Positions 17,930 to 25,553 of a stretch of DNA of 64,000 bases are shown piece after piece. How positions within the stretch are numbered: position 1 is the stretch's first letter; each line of letters starts with the position of its first letter. This stretch comes from Dyadobacter sp. NIV53 (GTDB taxonomy: Bacteria > Bacteroidota > Bacteroidia > Cytophagales > Spirosomataceae). The stretch is taken from positions 5,366,501-5,430,500 of the forward strand of contig NZ_CP081299.1 in the NCBI RefSeq assembly GCF_019711195.1, given 5' to 3'. Below the pieces are notes generated by a model that was not told the DNA's origin, ran no database searches, and saw only the letters and a list, made by a program, of their open reading frames with translations. A program made the translations under genes and the position numbers.

Positions 17930-18742
17930 CTAGTTTCGAAAGAAGGCTTCTTTTTTTTGCAATTGGGCTTGAAATGCTTCATTTAAATCTTCCGAAAGCA
18001 GCATGGCCGCGTTCCATGTGGCCATGTAATTCAACCCGTCTGCAATGGAATGATCTCGGCTATAATTTAATATATGTTTGGTCCCACGGATTGAAATGGG
18101 AGATTTTGCAGCAATTGTAGCCGCTATTTCAAAAACAGATTTCATTAAATTTTCACGATGATCGAAACACTGATTAACCAATCCAATTTTCTCAGCTTCT
18201 GTTCCTGATACATTTCTTCCTGTAAATGCCAGTTCACGCATAATTCCTTCAGGAATCAGTCGTGGTAAACGCTGCAAAGTTCCCAGGTCTGCCACCATTC
18301 CCATATCTATTTCCTTAATCGTGAAAAAAGCATCTTCACTTGCATAACGCATATCGCAAGCACTGATCAGGTCAACACCAGCACCTATGCAGCCACCTGA
18401 AATTGCAGCTAATACGGGTTTACTACAATTTTCAACAGACGAAACACTGGCTTGCAAATTCAGGATTAATTTACGAAGGTTCTCCCGTTTACGCGCTTCA
18501 TCCCGCTCTTCCGAATTGGTTACACTAAACAATAAAGTAAGATCAATACCCGAGCAAAAATGTTTTCCTTCGCCACTTAAAACAACAACCCTGATTTCTT
18601 CATTGGAATCAATCTCTTCAAAAACAGAACGTATTTCTTTCCATCCCAGATCATTTATCGCATTGGCTTTCTCTGGTCTGTTAAATTTTACATGCGCTAT
18701 ATTTTTCTCAATTGTAAAAAGCAGGGTTTCTTGTTGTTCCAT
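17930..18742 (-). CDS. Delta3,5-Delta2,4-dienoyl-CoA isomerase-like crotonase
   Basis: This 270-residue crotonase-family enzyme matches ECH1-type dienoyl-CoA isomerases, which shift double bases in conjugated dienoyl-CoA during unsaturated fatty acid oxidation. The oxyanion-hole segments HFCSGIDL (near 62-69) and GGCIGAGVDLISACDMRYA (near 115-133) are seen, and the acidic catalytic residues lie in IKEIDMGMVADLGTLQRLPR; the Asp in MVADLGT is the hallmark of this branch. The start is ATG 18742. Its promoter carries a perfect 26-bp palindrome, so it is probably repressed by a fatty-acid-responsive regulator. An A8 run near the C-terminus is in frame. Confidence 0.9.
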   Translation of the reverse strand: MEQQETLLFTIEKNIAHVKFNRPEKANAINDLGWKEIRSVFEEIDSNEEIRVVVLSGEGKHFCSGIDLTLLFSVTNSEERDEARKRENLRKLILNLQASVSSVENCSKPVLAAISGGCIGAGVDLISACDMRYASEDAFFTIKEIDMGMVADLGTLQRLPRLIPEGIMRELAFTGRNVSGTEAEKIGLVNQCFDHRENLMKSVFEIAATIAAKSPISIRGTKHILNYSRDHSIADGLNYMATWNAAMLLSEDLNEAFQAQLQKKEAFFRN

Positions 18743-18787
18743 GATCTTTGATGATCTGTTTCCTGAAATAAGTCTTAGTGAACATCC

Positions 18788-18813
18788 TTATTGTTATGCA
18801 TGCATAACAATAA
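18788..18813. promoter_or_regulatory. Perfect 26-bp palindromic operator
   Basis: The half-site TTATTGTTATGCA (18788-18800) is followed without spacer by its exact reverse complement. It abuts the -7 box of the isomerase promoter and would cover the transcription start, as expected for a repressor site. The regulator is not in this window. Confidence 0.8.
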
Positions 18814-18821
18814 CAAAGATA
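18814..18821 (-). promoter_or_regulatory. -7 promoter box of the dienoyl-CoA isomerase operon
   Basis: The minus strand reads TATCTTTG, an exact TANNTTTG match, 72 bases before the ATG at 18742 and directly next to the palindrome. Confidence 0.65.
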
Positions 18822-18852
18822 TGATTTTGTCTTTATTAATTTTGAGTTAAAA

Positions 18853-18866
18853 AAGAAACGTTTCTT
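18853..18866. promoter_or_regulatory. 14-bp palindrome AAGAAACGTTTCTT
   Basis: This perfect palindrome with a central CG, similar in form to LacI-family operators, lies upstream of the isomerase promoter and downstream of pyrB. It may be a second regulatory site or chance. Confidence 0.4.
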
Positions 18867-18945
18867 GGAAACACCAGCGCCGTAACGAAAATGAAGCTAC
18901 CGCTAAGAAAAAGGAGGTCGTAATATTAGATTTGATTTTATAAAA

Positions 18946-19866
18946 CTATTGCTGAGCAAGCAGATACAAAACGGCCATTCTTACCGCCACGCCGTTTTCT
19001 ACCTGGTTCAGGATGATGGAATGTTTGGAATCAGCTGCATCAGAGGTTAATTCTACTCCGCGGTTGATAGGGCCTGGGTGCATCAGGATAATTTCTTTAT
19101 TCAGATCATCCAGCATTTCTTTGTTAATCCCGAAATAAAGCGAATATTCACGAAGGGAGGGAAAATATTTAATCTGCTGTCTTTCAAGCTGTATACGCAA
19201 TACATTTGCTACGTCGCACCATTGTAATGCTTCTTTTACATTGTGCCCGATCTTTACTCCCAGTTCCCCCAAATGTTTAGGTATTAGTGTAGCAGGGCCA
19301 CACACCATTACTTCGGCGCCAAGTTTTTGCAGGCAAAAGATATTAGATAAAGCGACTCTTGAATGGGTAATATCTCCAATAATTGCAATTTTTTTACCGG
19401 TTAAATCACCCAGCTTTTCACGCATTGAAAATGCGTCGAGCAAAGCCTGCGTCGGGTGTTCGTGTGTGCCGTCGCCGGCATTGACCACATTGGCAGGAAT
19501 GCGGGTAGAAAGATAATGCGGAGCACCTGGACTGCTATGGCGCATCACGATCATATCTACCTTCATGGCCAAGATATTATTGACTGTATCCAATAGTGTT
19601 TCCCCTTTTGTAACTGAACTCCCGGAAGCGGAAAAATTAACTACATCAGCAGAAAGGCGCTTTTCAGCAAGTTCAAAAGAAAGCCTGGTACGGGTAGAAT
19701 TTTCGAAAAAAACATTGGCAATAGTGATGTCCCGCAGGGAAGGTACTTTCTTGATAGGACGGTTAATAACTTCCTTAAATTGAGTTGCCGTATCTAAAAT
19801 TGTGTGGATATCATTCTCGTTCAGGTTTTTAATTCCAAGTAAGTGCCGGACCGAAAGTTTTGTCAT
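18946..19866 (-). CDS. pyrB: Aspartate carbamoyltransferase catalytic subunit
   Basis: PyrB joins carbamoyl phosphate and aspartate in pyrimidine synthesis. The carbamoyl-phosphate loop FFENSTRTRLSFE is near residues 53-65, HPTQALLD near 137, and MHPGPINRG near 265 binds aspartate. The 306 residues are normal for the family. No pyrI-like regulatory gene is adjacent. An exact -7 box TATCTTTG lies 23-30 bases before the ATG at 19866, implying a very short leader. Confidence 0.97.
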   Translation of the reverse strand: MTKLSVRHLLGIKNLNENDIHTILDTATQFKEVINRPIKKVPSLRDITIANVFFENSTRTRLSFELAEKRLSADVVNFSASGSSVTKGETLLDTVNNILAMKVDMIVMRHSSPGAPHYLSTRIPANVVNAGDGTHEHPTQALLDAFSMREKLGDLTGKKIAIIGDITHSRVALSNIFCLQKLGAEVMVCGPATLIPKHLGELGVKIGHNVKEALQWCDVANVLRIQLERQQIKYFPSLREYSLYFGINKEMLDDLNKEIILMHPGPINRGVELTSDAADSKHSIILNQVENGVAVRMAVLYLLAQQ

Positions 19867-19888
19867 TGCGAATGTTCAAGAAGTTTGG

Positions 19889-19896
19889 CAAAGATA
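19889..19896 (-). promoter_or_regulatory. -7 promoter box of pyrB
   Basis: Minus strand TATCTTTG, an exact TANNTTTG match, 23 bases upstream of the start codon. Confidence 0.55.
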
Positions 19897-20033
19897 GTAA
19901 GGATGGGGCAATGAGAAAACAGAAATGGTATTTTCTTAGGAAATTCAATTTTGGGAACCTGAAAAACTTGTATGGTTTTAAATCCGGATTCTTCCCATTT
20001 TCTTCGTATTGTCATTAAATATAATCACTTACG

Positions 20034-20041
20034 TATCTTTG
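20034..20041 (+). promoter_or_regulatory. -7 promoter box of the GreA/B-C-like gene
   Basis: TATCTTTG is an exact TANNTTTG match; a TTG about 22 bases upstream could serve as the -33 element. It lies about 80 bases before the ATG at 20122. Confidence 0.55.
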
Positions 20042-20121
20042 GACTTTTATCAATATAAAAATCACAGGGAATCTGGATTTTGGTTTAACTTTATAAACCG
20101 GACTTTGGAAATTGTAGTAAG

Positions 20122-20568
20122 ATGAATAAATCAGGATTAATAGTTTATACCAAAGAGCTTTTGGATGAACGTATGCAGGTGGCTTGGGCAGCCATGGAAG
20201 CAGCTCAGGAATCGGCAAATGACCAAAGTAAAAGTTCGATGGGTGATAAATATGAAACTTCGCGTTCTATGGGCCAGCTGGACCGCAGTATGCATGCGAG
20301 GCAATATGAACAGATCAGACAGGAAAGGTTTTTACTTGACAGGATCACTGGCAACGAGTCGTCTGGAAGAAGCGCAATTGGTTCATTGCTGGAAACAACG
20401 GCGGGCTGGTTTTTTATTTCGGTCAGCCTTGGGGTTATAAAATTTGAGGATGAAACTGTTATAGTGGTTTCATCCTCATCACCGGTTGGAATTTCTTTGT
20501 TAGGAAAGGAAAAGGGAAGCGTTTTTCGTTTTCAGAATAAAGATCAAAAGATACTTTCAGTCAGTTAA
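20122..20568 (+). CDS. GreA/GreB C-terminal-domain-like protein
   Basis: This 148-residue protein belongs to a Bacteroidota family often mislabelled 3-oxoacyl-ACP synthase. An N-terminal helical region (KELLDERMQVAWAAMEAAQ, then DKYETSRSMGQLDRSMHARQ) resembles the coiled coil of GreA, and the C-terminal half from GSLLETTAGWFFISVSLG to GISLLGKEKGSVF resembles the GreA/GreB FKBP-like domain. Role is likely tied to RNA polymerase but is not established. It is convergent with yebC with an 11-base gap. Confidence 0.7.
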   Translation: MNKSGLIVYTKELLDERMQVAWAAMEAAQESANDQSKSSMGDKYETSRSMGQLDRSMHARQYEQIRQERFLLDRITGNESSGRSAIGSLLETTAGWFFISVSLGVIKFEDETVIVVSSSSPVGISLLGKEKGSVFRFQNKDQKILSVS

Positions 20569-20579
20569 CTCATTAACGG

Positions 20580-21296
20580 TTAAGCCATATTGTGATAAAC
20601 GCGCTGAACATCATCGTCATCTTCAATTTTCTCAATTAGCTTTTCTACCTCTGCGATTTCTTCTTCGGATAATTTTTTGGTATCACCTGGAATACGCTCG
20701 AAATCTGCTTCTACGATTTCGAAGCCGTTTTCTTCCAGGTAATGCTGTAGCGTACCGAATGCAGTAAATTCACCATATATATTGATCTGATTCGTTTCTT
20801 CGTCTAAAAATACTTCTTCGCCGCCGAAATCGATCAGTTCAAATTCCAGTTCTTCAACGTCCTTAGAACCATCATTTTTGACTTTGAAAATACATTTTCT
20901 GTCAAATATAAAATCAAGCATACCCATTGTTCCCAGACTTCCACCCAGTTTATTGAAATAGCTTCGGACATTGGCAACAGTACGCGTTGGGTTGTCTGTT
21001 GTACTTTCTACCAGGATAGCAACACCATGCGGGCCATAACCTTCGTATACCATCTCCTTGTAGTCTTCCTGGTCTTTCGACGTGGCGCGTTTGATCGCCC
21101 GCTCGACCGTTTCTTTCGGCATGTTGGCTGCTCTTGCATTTTGGAGCAATACGCGAAGCCTTGCATTGGTGTTAGGATCTGCCGTTCCGCCTTTTACAGC
21201 CAGAACAATATCTTTACCTATTCTGGTAAAAGTTTTAGCCATTTTGTCCCAGCGCTTAAACATGCGCGCTTTTCTATATTCATAGGCTCTTCCCAT
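20580..21296 (-). CDS. yebC: YebC/PmpR-family protein
   Basis: This 238-residue protein is a full-length YebC-family member. The family's conserved basic N-terminus (AKTFTRIGKDIVLAVKGGTADPNTNARLR in outline), YEGYGPHGVAILVE near residue 90 and NRTVANVRS-like segment are present; the C-terminus is acidic. YebC proteins act as DNA-binding regulators or, as shown more recently, in relieving ribosome stalling. The N-terminus MGRAYEYRKARMFKRW is the Bacteroidota form. An exact -7 box lies about 110 bases upstream. Confidence 0.93.
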   Translation of the reverse strand: MGRAYEYRKARMFKRWDKMAKTFTRIGKDIVLAVKGGTADPNTNARLRVLLQNARAANMPKETVERAIKRATSKDQEDYKEMVYEGYGPHGVAILVESTTDNPTRTVANVRSYFNKLGGSLGTMGMLDFIFDRKCIFKVKNDGSKDVEELEFELIDFGGEEVFLDEETNQINIYGEFTAFGTLQHYLEENGFEIVEADFERIPGDTKKLSEEEIAEVEKLIEKIEDDDDVQRVYHNMA

Positions 21297-21403
21297 TTTT
21301 ACTAACAGATTATATGTTTTTGTTTTGGATATTTTAGCCTGATTAACGTATTCTGAATTGTTATCCAGTTTGCGTTATTGATCAGCTATTCTTAATTATG
21401 TTG

Positions 21404-21411
21404 CAAATTTA
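21404..21411 (-). promoter_or_regulatory. -7 promoter box of yebC
   Basis: Minus strand TAAATTTG, an exact TANNTTTG match, 108 bases before the yebC ATG. Confidence 0.45.
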
Positions 21412-21470
21412 TAAAAGTGGATTAGAATCAAACACATAAATCGGAACCTTTCAAGGTCAATTTTTTAAAA

Positions 21471-21947
21471 ATGGAGTTAAAATTAGAGTGGGAGCTTAAA
21501 AAGTTCGCTGAACTTTCCAATGAAGTGCTATATCAGTTATTACGTTTGCGAAGCGAAGTTTTTGTAGTCGAGCAAGGTTGTAATTTTATGGATATGGACA
21601 ATAAAGACCAGAAATGTGATCATTTACTTGGTTGGAAAGATGGCATATTGCTGGCTTATTCCCGGATTGTACCAACAGGGGTTTCTTACGCTTACCCATC
21701 TATTGGCAGAATTGTGGTTTCAGGGAAAGGCCGTGGAACAGGTTTGGGAGTCGAATTACTGAATGTTTCAATTGATATACTTGAAAAAATTTATGGGAAA
21801 ACAAGTATCCGGATTGGTGCACAGCTTTATTTGAAAAAGTTTTACGGATCATTCGGTTTTGTACAGACCGGTGACATTTACCTGGAAGACGGTATTGAAC
21901 ACATAGAAATGACACGGATTGAAGCTTTTCCTGATTCATTCTGCTAG
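21471..21947 (+). CDS. ElaA-type GNAT N-acetyltransferase
   Basis: The 158-residue protein has the ElaA hallmark LRSEVFVVEQGCNFMDMD near residues 28-45, followed by the acetyl-CoA binding segment IGRIVVSGKGRGTGLG near 78-93 (GNAT motif A). Substrate is unknown for this group. The start is ATG 21471. It is divergent from yebC and stands before the metF leader region. Confidence 0.88.
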   Translation: MELKLEWELKKFAELSNEVLYQLLRLRSEVFVVEQGCNFMDMDNKDQKCDHLLGWKDGILLAYSRIVPTGVSYAYPSIGRIVVSGKGRGTGLGVELLNVSIDILEKIYGKTSIRIGAQLYLKKFYGSFGFVQTGDIYLEDGIEHIEMTRIEAFPDSFC

Positions 21948-22109
21948 ATGCTACTTGTGTAGAAGCTTTTCCCTTTATTGGCGAAATAGTAAACACTAAC
22001 AGGATGTATAAAGGGGTACGATTTGTTATTCACAGGATTCTACCATTAATTCTTAACATTTTATTTACATTAAGCCGATAAAACTCTCAATTCAGTTGCT
22101 CAATAGGAA

Positions 22110-22274
22110 TAAGTTTAATACTTTGGCACAGAATTTTAGTTATTAGTATTCAGTCAAGCAAAATGTTGTCGCGATCTGACGCCCTGTCAGAATTCCTTCA
22201 ATGTTTTTGACGAACACTGATAGAGGAGGGTTTACGTGGAATGGCTTACTGTAATGCGGTAAGCCATTTTTTTG
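22110..22274 (+). ncRNA. Unidentified structured RNA/leader upstream of metF
   Basis: The 399 bases between the acetyltransferase and metF carry a compact structured stretch ending in a strong intrinsic terminator. Within it, CTGAC-GCCCT-GTCAG at about 22176-22190 forms a hairpin whose CCCT loop can pair with AGGG at 22227-22230, a potential pseudoknot. Between them an AATGTT/AACACT-type stem is possible. A near-consensus -7 box (ATACTTTG, about 22120-22127) with a TTG upstream could start a transcript of roughly 140 bases. It could be a metF attenuator or an independent small RNA; it does not match the S-box, cobalamin, TPP, FMN or SRP RNA motifs I know. Boundaries are approximate. Confidence 0.5.
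22241..22274 (+). terminator. Intrinsic terminator in the metF leader
   Basis: ATGGCTTAC pairs with GTAAGCCAT and is followed by T7. It ends 72 bases before the metF ATG, on the same strand, which suits attenuation or the 3' end of a small RNA. Confidence 0.9.
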
Positions 22275-22346
22275 TGCTTTACAAATTGTTTTGGTTGGTA
22301 AAATGGTGTTCATTTGTAAAATTTTTCCGAATACCAGAGTTTCTAC

Positions 22347-23303
22347 ATGACAAAAGTTACCGATTTTATTAGTCGCTCAGAGGGTAAAACATTATTTTCT
22401 ATTGAAATTATTCCGCCGGTTAAAGGTCAGAACATCAATGAGTTATTTAACTCGATTGAGCCTTTGATGGAATTTAAGCCACCTTTTGTTGATGTTACGT
22501 ATCATCGGGAAGAACTCATTGACAGGGTTAATCCTAATGGTGTAATTGAAAGAATTCCGGTTCGTAAAAGACCCGGGACAGTGGGAATATGTGCAAGGCT
22601 GATGGAACGGTTCCATGTTGACGCGGTACCTCATGTCATTTGCGGAGGATTTACTAAGGATGAAACAGAGGATGTCCTGTTTGATCTTCATTATTTGGGT
22701 ATTGATAACGTGCTCGTTTTACGCGGAGATCCTGAAAAATCGGCTGGTATTTTTAAAGCAAAAAATGGCGGGCATACTTACGCTTCCGAACTGGTAACGC
22801 AGGTTAGTAATATGAACAAAGGGATTTTGTTAAATGCTGAAACAGAAACACATCCCACAGATTTTTGTATCGGTGTAGCCGGATATCCTGAAAAACATAT
22901 TGATGCGACCAACTTCGATACTGACTATGAGCATCTGCGTAAAAAGGTAGAACTAGGAGCCAATTATATAGTGACCCAAATGTTCTTCGATAATCAGAAA
23001 TATTTCACATTTGTTGAAAGATGCCGTGCAGAAGGCATTACCGTACCGATTATTCCGGGGTTAAAACCTTTGGCGACAAAAAAACAGCTTACAATTCTTG
23101 CTGATATATTCCACCTTGAATTTCCGGAAGATTTAAAAAAAGAAGCATTATCACGCGCCACTGACAAAGAAGTACGTCAGGTAGGAATAGAATGGGGAGT
23201 TCAGCAATGTAAAGAATTGCTGGCCTACGGAGTTCCGGTTTTACATTTTTACACCATGGGCAAATCAGATAATGTCGGGCAAATCGCAAAAGAGATTTTT
23301 TGA
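22347..23303 (+). CDS. metF: Methylenetetrahydrofolate reductase
   Basis: MetF reduces 5,10-methylene-THF to 5-methyl-THF for methionine synthesis, using FAD. The family's FSIEIIPPVKG segment near residues 17-27 (with the catalytic Glu), HVICGGFTKDE near 95, NVLVLRGDP near 120, and the TQMFFDNQKYFTF segment near 208 are all present. Length of 318 residues is normal. The gene follows a terminator-bearing structured leader, so methionine- or folate-linked regulation is likely; metX elsewhere in the window uses a SAM riboswitch. Confidence 0.96.
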   Translation: MTKVTDFISRSEGKTLFSIEIIPPVKGQNINELFNSIEPLMEFKPPFVDVTYHREELIDRVNPNGVIERIPVRKRPGTVGICARLMERFHVDAVPHVICGGFTKDETEDVLFDLHYLGIDNVLVLRGDPEKSAGIFKAKNGGHTYASELVTQVSNMNKGILLNAETETHPTDFCIGVAGYPEKHIDATNFDTDYEHLRKKVELGANYIVTQMFFDNQKYFTFVERCRAEGITVPIIPGLKPLATKKQLTILADIFHLEFPEDLKKEALSRATDKEVRQVGIEWGVQQCKELLAYGVPVLHFYTMGKSDNVGQIAKEIF

Positions 23304-23345
23304 TAAAACTTTTTGAAAAATTGAATATGTAAGCGGTTTACCACG

Positions 23346-23398
23346 GTTGAATATTGAACATTAAAATTCAATTAGCGAATTAATGATCAATATTCAAC
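23346..23398. repeat. 53-bp inverted repeat between metF and ybjQ
   Basis: GTTGAATATTGA at 23346 pairs perfectly with TCAATATTCAAC ending at 23398, and the inner CATTAA/TTAATG pairs extend the stem. No T run follows, so it is a palindromic repeat or weak bidirectional terminator between convergent genes. Confidence 0.75.
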
Positions 23399-23449
23399 GC
23401 TTAATATGCCATGTTCATCCTCCCTGGACTGAGGATCAGAGGCTAATCT

Positions 23450-23769
23450 TTACTCAATATTTACCGCTGTACCATTTGCACTAACCATCAGCATGGATCC
23501 GTTGCTGCCAATGGTCTCAAAATCCAGGTCGACACCAATGATGGCATTGGCACCTAATCTTTGTGCCTGATCCATCATTTCACGCACTGCAATACTTTTG
23601 GCTTCCCGCAGGCTTTGTTCATAAGCCCCTGAACGGCCGCCGACTACATCCCGGATCCCTGCCATAAAATCCTTTATTAAATTGGCTCCTATTATAGCTT
23701 CGCCATTTACCAGTCCAATGTATTTAACTATTTTTTTCCTTCGATATTAGATGTTGTAGTAACGAGCAT
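23450..23769 (-). CDS. ybjQ: YbjQ-family (UPF0145) protein with apparent frameshift
   Basis: The open part (71 residues, 23450-23665) holds the conserved AGIRDVVGGRSGAYE and GANAIIGVDLDFE segments of the YbjQ family, a small pentameric protein of uncertain, possibly metal-binding, function. The missing N-terminus is encoded upstream: from ATG 23769 the frame reads MLVTTTSNIEGKK up to a T7 run at 23731-23737 (A7 in the gene), and continues in the next frame as IVKYIGLVNGEAIIGANL. One extra A restores a 106-residue protein of normal family length. Sequencing error is likely. Confidence 0.85.
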
Positions 23770-23992
23770 AGGGAGACAGGATTAGAATTTATTTGTTAAG
23801 CGGTACAAGATAAAATATTTTAGAAGACGGATTCATACAATTCGTGCTCAATGGTGTTAATTGTCAACTATTGGCATTTAATGATTATAAGTGTAAAAGT
23901 TAATCTAACTTTTACGTCTTGCTTTTGCCATGCAAGTGGCAACCATTATATTCGTTAGTTTTACAGCATATTATACTTGAAATTAATTATTA

Positions 23993-24568
23993 ATGGAGAA
24001 TTCAGCAGAGATTATTACCAAAACCATTCGCAACCGCCGGAGTATATTTCCACCCAGCTATATAGAAAAAGATATCCCCAAAGAAATTATCAATACCATA
24101 CTTGAAAATGCCAATTACGCCCCAACACATAAGCTCACTGAGCCCTGGCGTTTTATTGTTTTTAAAGGTGAGAGCCTGAACAAACTGGGCGGGTTTTTCT
24201 CTGAAAGATACAGGCAGGTTACTGCGCCTGAGTCCTTTTCACAAGCGAGATACGACGCTGCAAGTGAAAAAGTTTTGAAATCCAATTGTGTAATAGCTAT
24301 CAATGTGGAACTTCATTCCGACAAAATTCCGGAATGGGAAGAAACAGCCGCTGTTGCCTGTGCTGTTCAGAATATGTGGCTTACTGCAACCGCTTATGGT
24401 ATTGGATCTTATTGGAGCAGTCCTGGTATATTAAAAGAACTTGGGCAATTCCTTAATCTGGAAGAGAACCAGAAATGCCTCGGATTATTTTTTATGGGCT
24501 ATCACGATGCACCGGAAGCACCAGCACGACGTACTCCTTTTGAAAACAAAGTGACCTGGGCTGAATAA
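23993..24568 (+). CDS. Nitroreductase-family protein
   Basis: This 191-residue FMN-dependent enzyme resembles the YdjA/small nitroreductase group. The N-terminal FMN-phosphate contact RNRRSI is near residue 13, NANYAPTHKLTEPWRF near 37-52, and GIGSYWSSPG near 133. Physiological substrate is unknown. The stop codon shares one base with the ATG of the ABC ATPase gene (TAATG), so translation is coupled. Confidence 0.88.
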   Translation: MENSAEIITKTIRNRRSIFPPSYIEKDIPKEIINTILENANYAPTHKLTEPWRFIVFKGESLNKLGGFFSERYRQVTAPESFSQARYDAASEKVLKSNCVIAINVELHSDKIPEWEETAAVACAVQNMWLTATAYGIGSYWSSPGILKELGQFLNLEENQKCLGLFFMGYHDAPEAPARRTPFENKVTWAE

Positions 24569-25545
24569 TGGGAAAACAAAAGTTCACCCTGCGTGCTGAG
24601 GCGGTTTCTAAAAATTTTGGTATTACTTCTGTTTTGTCAGCAATTGACCTGGCTCTACCTGCGGGTGAATGGCTTGGGATATTAGGTGAAAGCGGCTCGG
24701 GAAAAAGTACATTACTCCGTATCCTTGGCCGGTTTTTGGATGCAGATCAGGGAAATGTATATTTTAACGGGGATGTGCTGCCTCCGGTAAGCGGCGAACT
24801 TATTCCCGGGCATGAATCGATTAAGCTGATTCACCAGGAATTTGAATTGTTTCCTAATCAGACTGTTGAGGAAAATATTGCTTATTCTTTGCGTTTTTAC
24901 GATCGCGAATACAAGAAGGAAAAAGTTGAAGAATTATTGCAGATTACCGGACTGGGTTATGTGAGAAATCAAAAAGCAAAATTGTTGTCTGGCGGAGAAA
25001 AGCAGCGGACTGCTATTGCCAAATCACTGGCCGAAGAACCGGATGTGCTGTTACTGGATGAACCTTTTGCGCATTTGGATAATCATAACCGCAGAGTATT
25101 AGCAGATGCCATTGAAAATTTGCGGCAGCAGCAGAAAATGAGCTGTATTTTCGTTACACACGAAGCCTCCGATGCATTGGCCTGGTCGGACAGAGTTGCA
25201 GTGCTTCAATTTGGAAAAATTATCCAGATTGGAACACCTCAGGAAATTTACAATCAGCCTGTTAATAGTTATGTGGCCGAACTTACAGGAGATATAAACT
25301 GGCTTGCAGGAAATGTTCAGAACAAAAAAGCATTTATACGTCCTGAGAAAATTAAAATAACCAAAAATCCTGAAAAAAGTAAATGGTATGGAACGGTAGA
25401 TGCAATCCGTTTTCATGGAAACCACTGGGAAATCAGATGTACCAATGAAGATGGTTTACTTTCGTTTTACAGAAACAGGAAAGACCTGGAAGTAGGTGAT
25501 ATGGTGCATTTAACGTATGCAGCAAAAGATCTGATGCATGTTTAA
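24568..25545 (+). CDS. ABC transporter ATP-binding protein with C-terminal TOBE-like domain
   Basis: This 325-residue ATPase has Walker A GESGSGKST near residue 37-45, a Q-loop in HQEFELFPNQ, the signature LSGGEKQR near 139, Walker B VLLLDEP near 160 and the H-loop VTHEASDA near 193. About 90 further residues form a TOBE-like beta domain as in PotA, CysA or ModC importers. No permease or binding protein lies next to it, so the transported solute cannot be named. It is translationally coupled to the nitroreductase. Confidence 0.85.
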   Translation: MGKQKFTLRAEAVSKNFGITSVLSAIDLALPAGEWLGILGESGSGKSTLLRILGRFLDADQGNVYFNGDVLPPVSGELIPGHESIKLIHQEFELFPNQTVEENIAYSLRFYDREYKKEKVEELLQITGLGYVRNQKAKLLSGGEKQRTAIAKSLAEEPDVLLLDEPFAHLDNHNRRVLADAIENLRQQQKMSCIFVTHEASDALAWSDRVAVLQFGKIIQIGTPQEIYNQPVNSYVAELTGDINWLAGNVQNKKAFIRPEKIKITKNPEKSKWYGTVDAIRFHGNHWEIRCTNEDGLLSFYRNRKDLEVGDMVHLTYAAKDLMHV

Positions 25546-25553
25546 TGTAATAT

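Noticed and set aside
24568..25545. Molybdate importer ATPase (ModC) linked to the fdh cluster
   Set aside because: The genes are 16 kb apart, with no permease or binding protein nearby.
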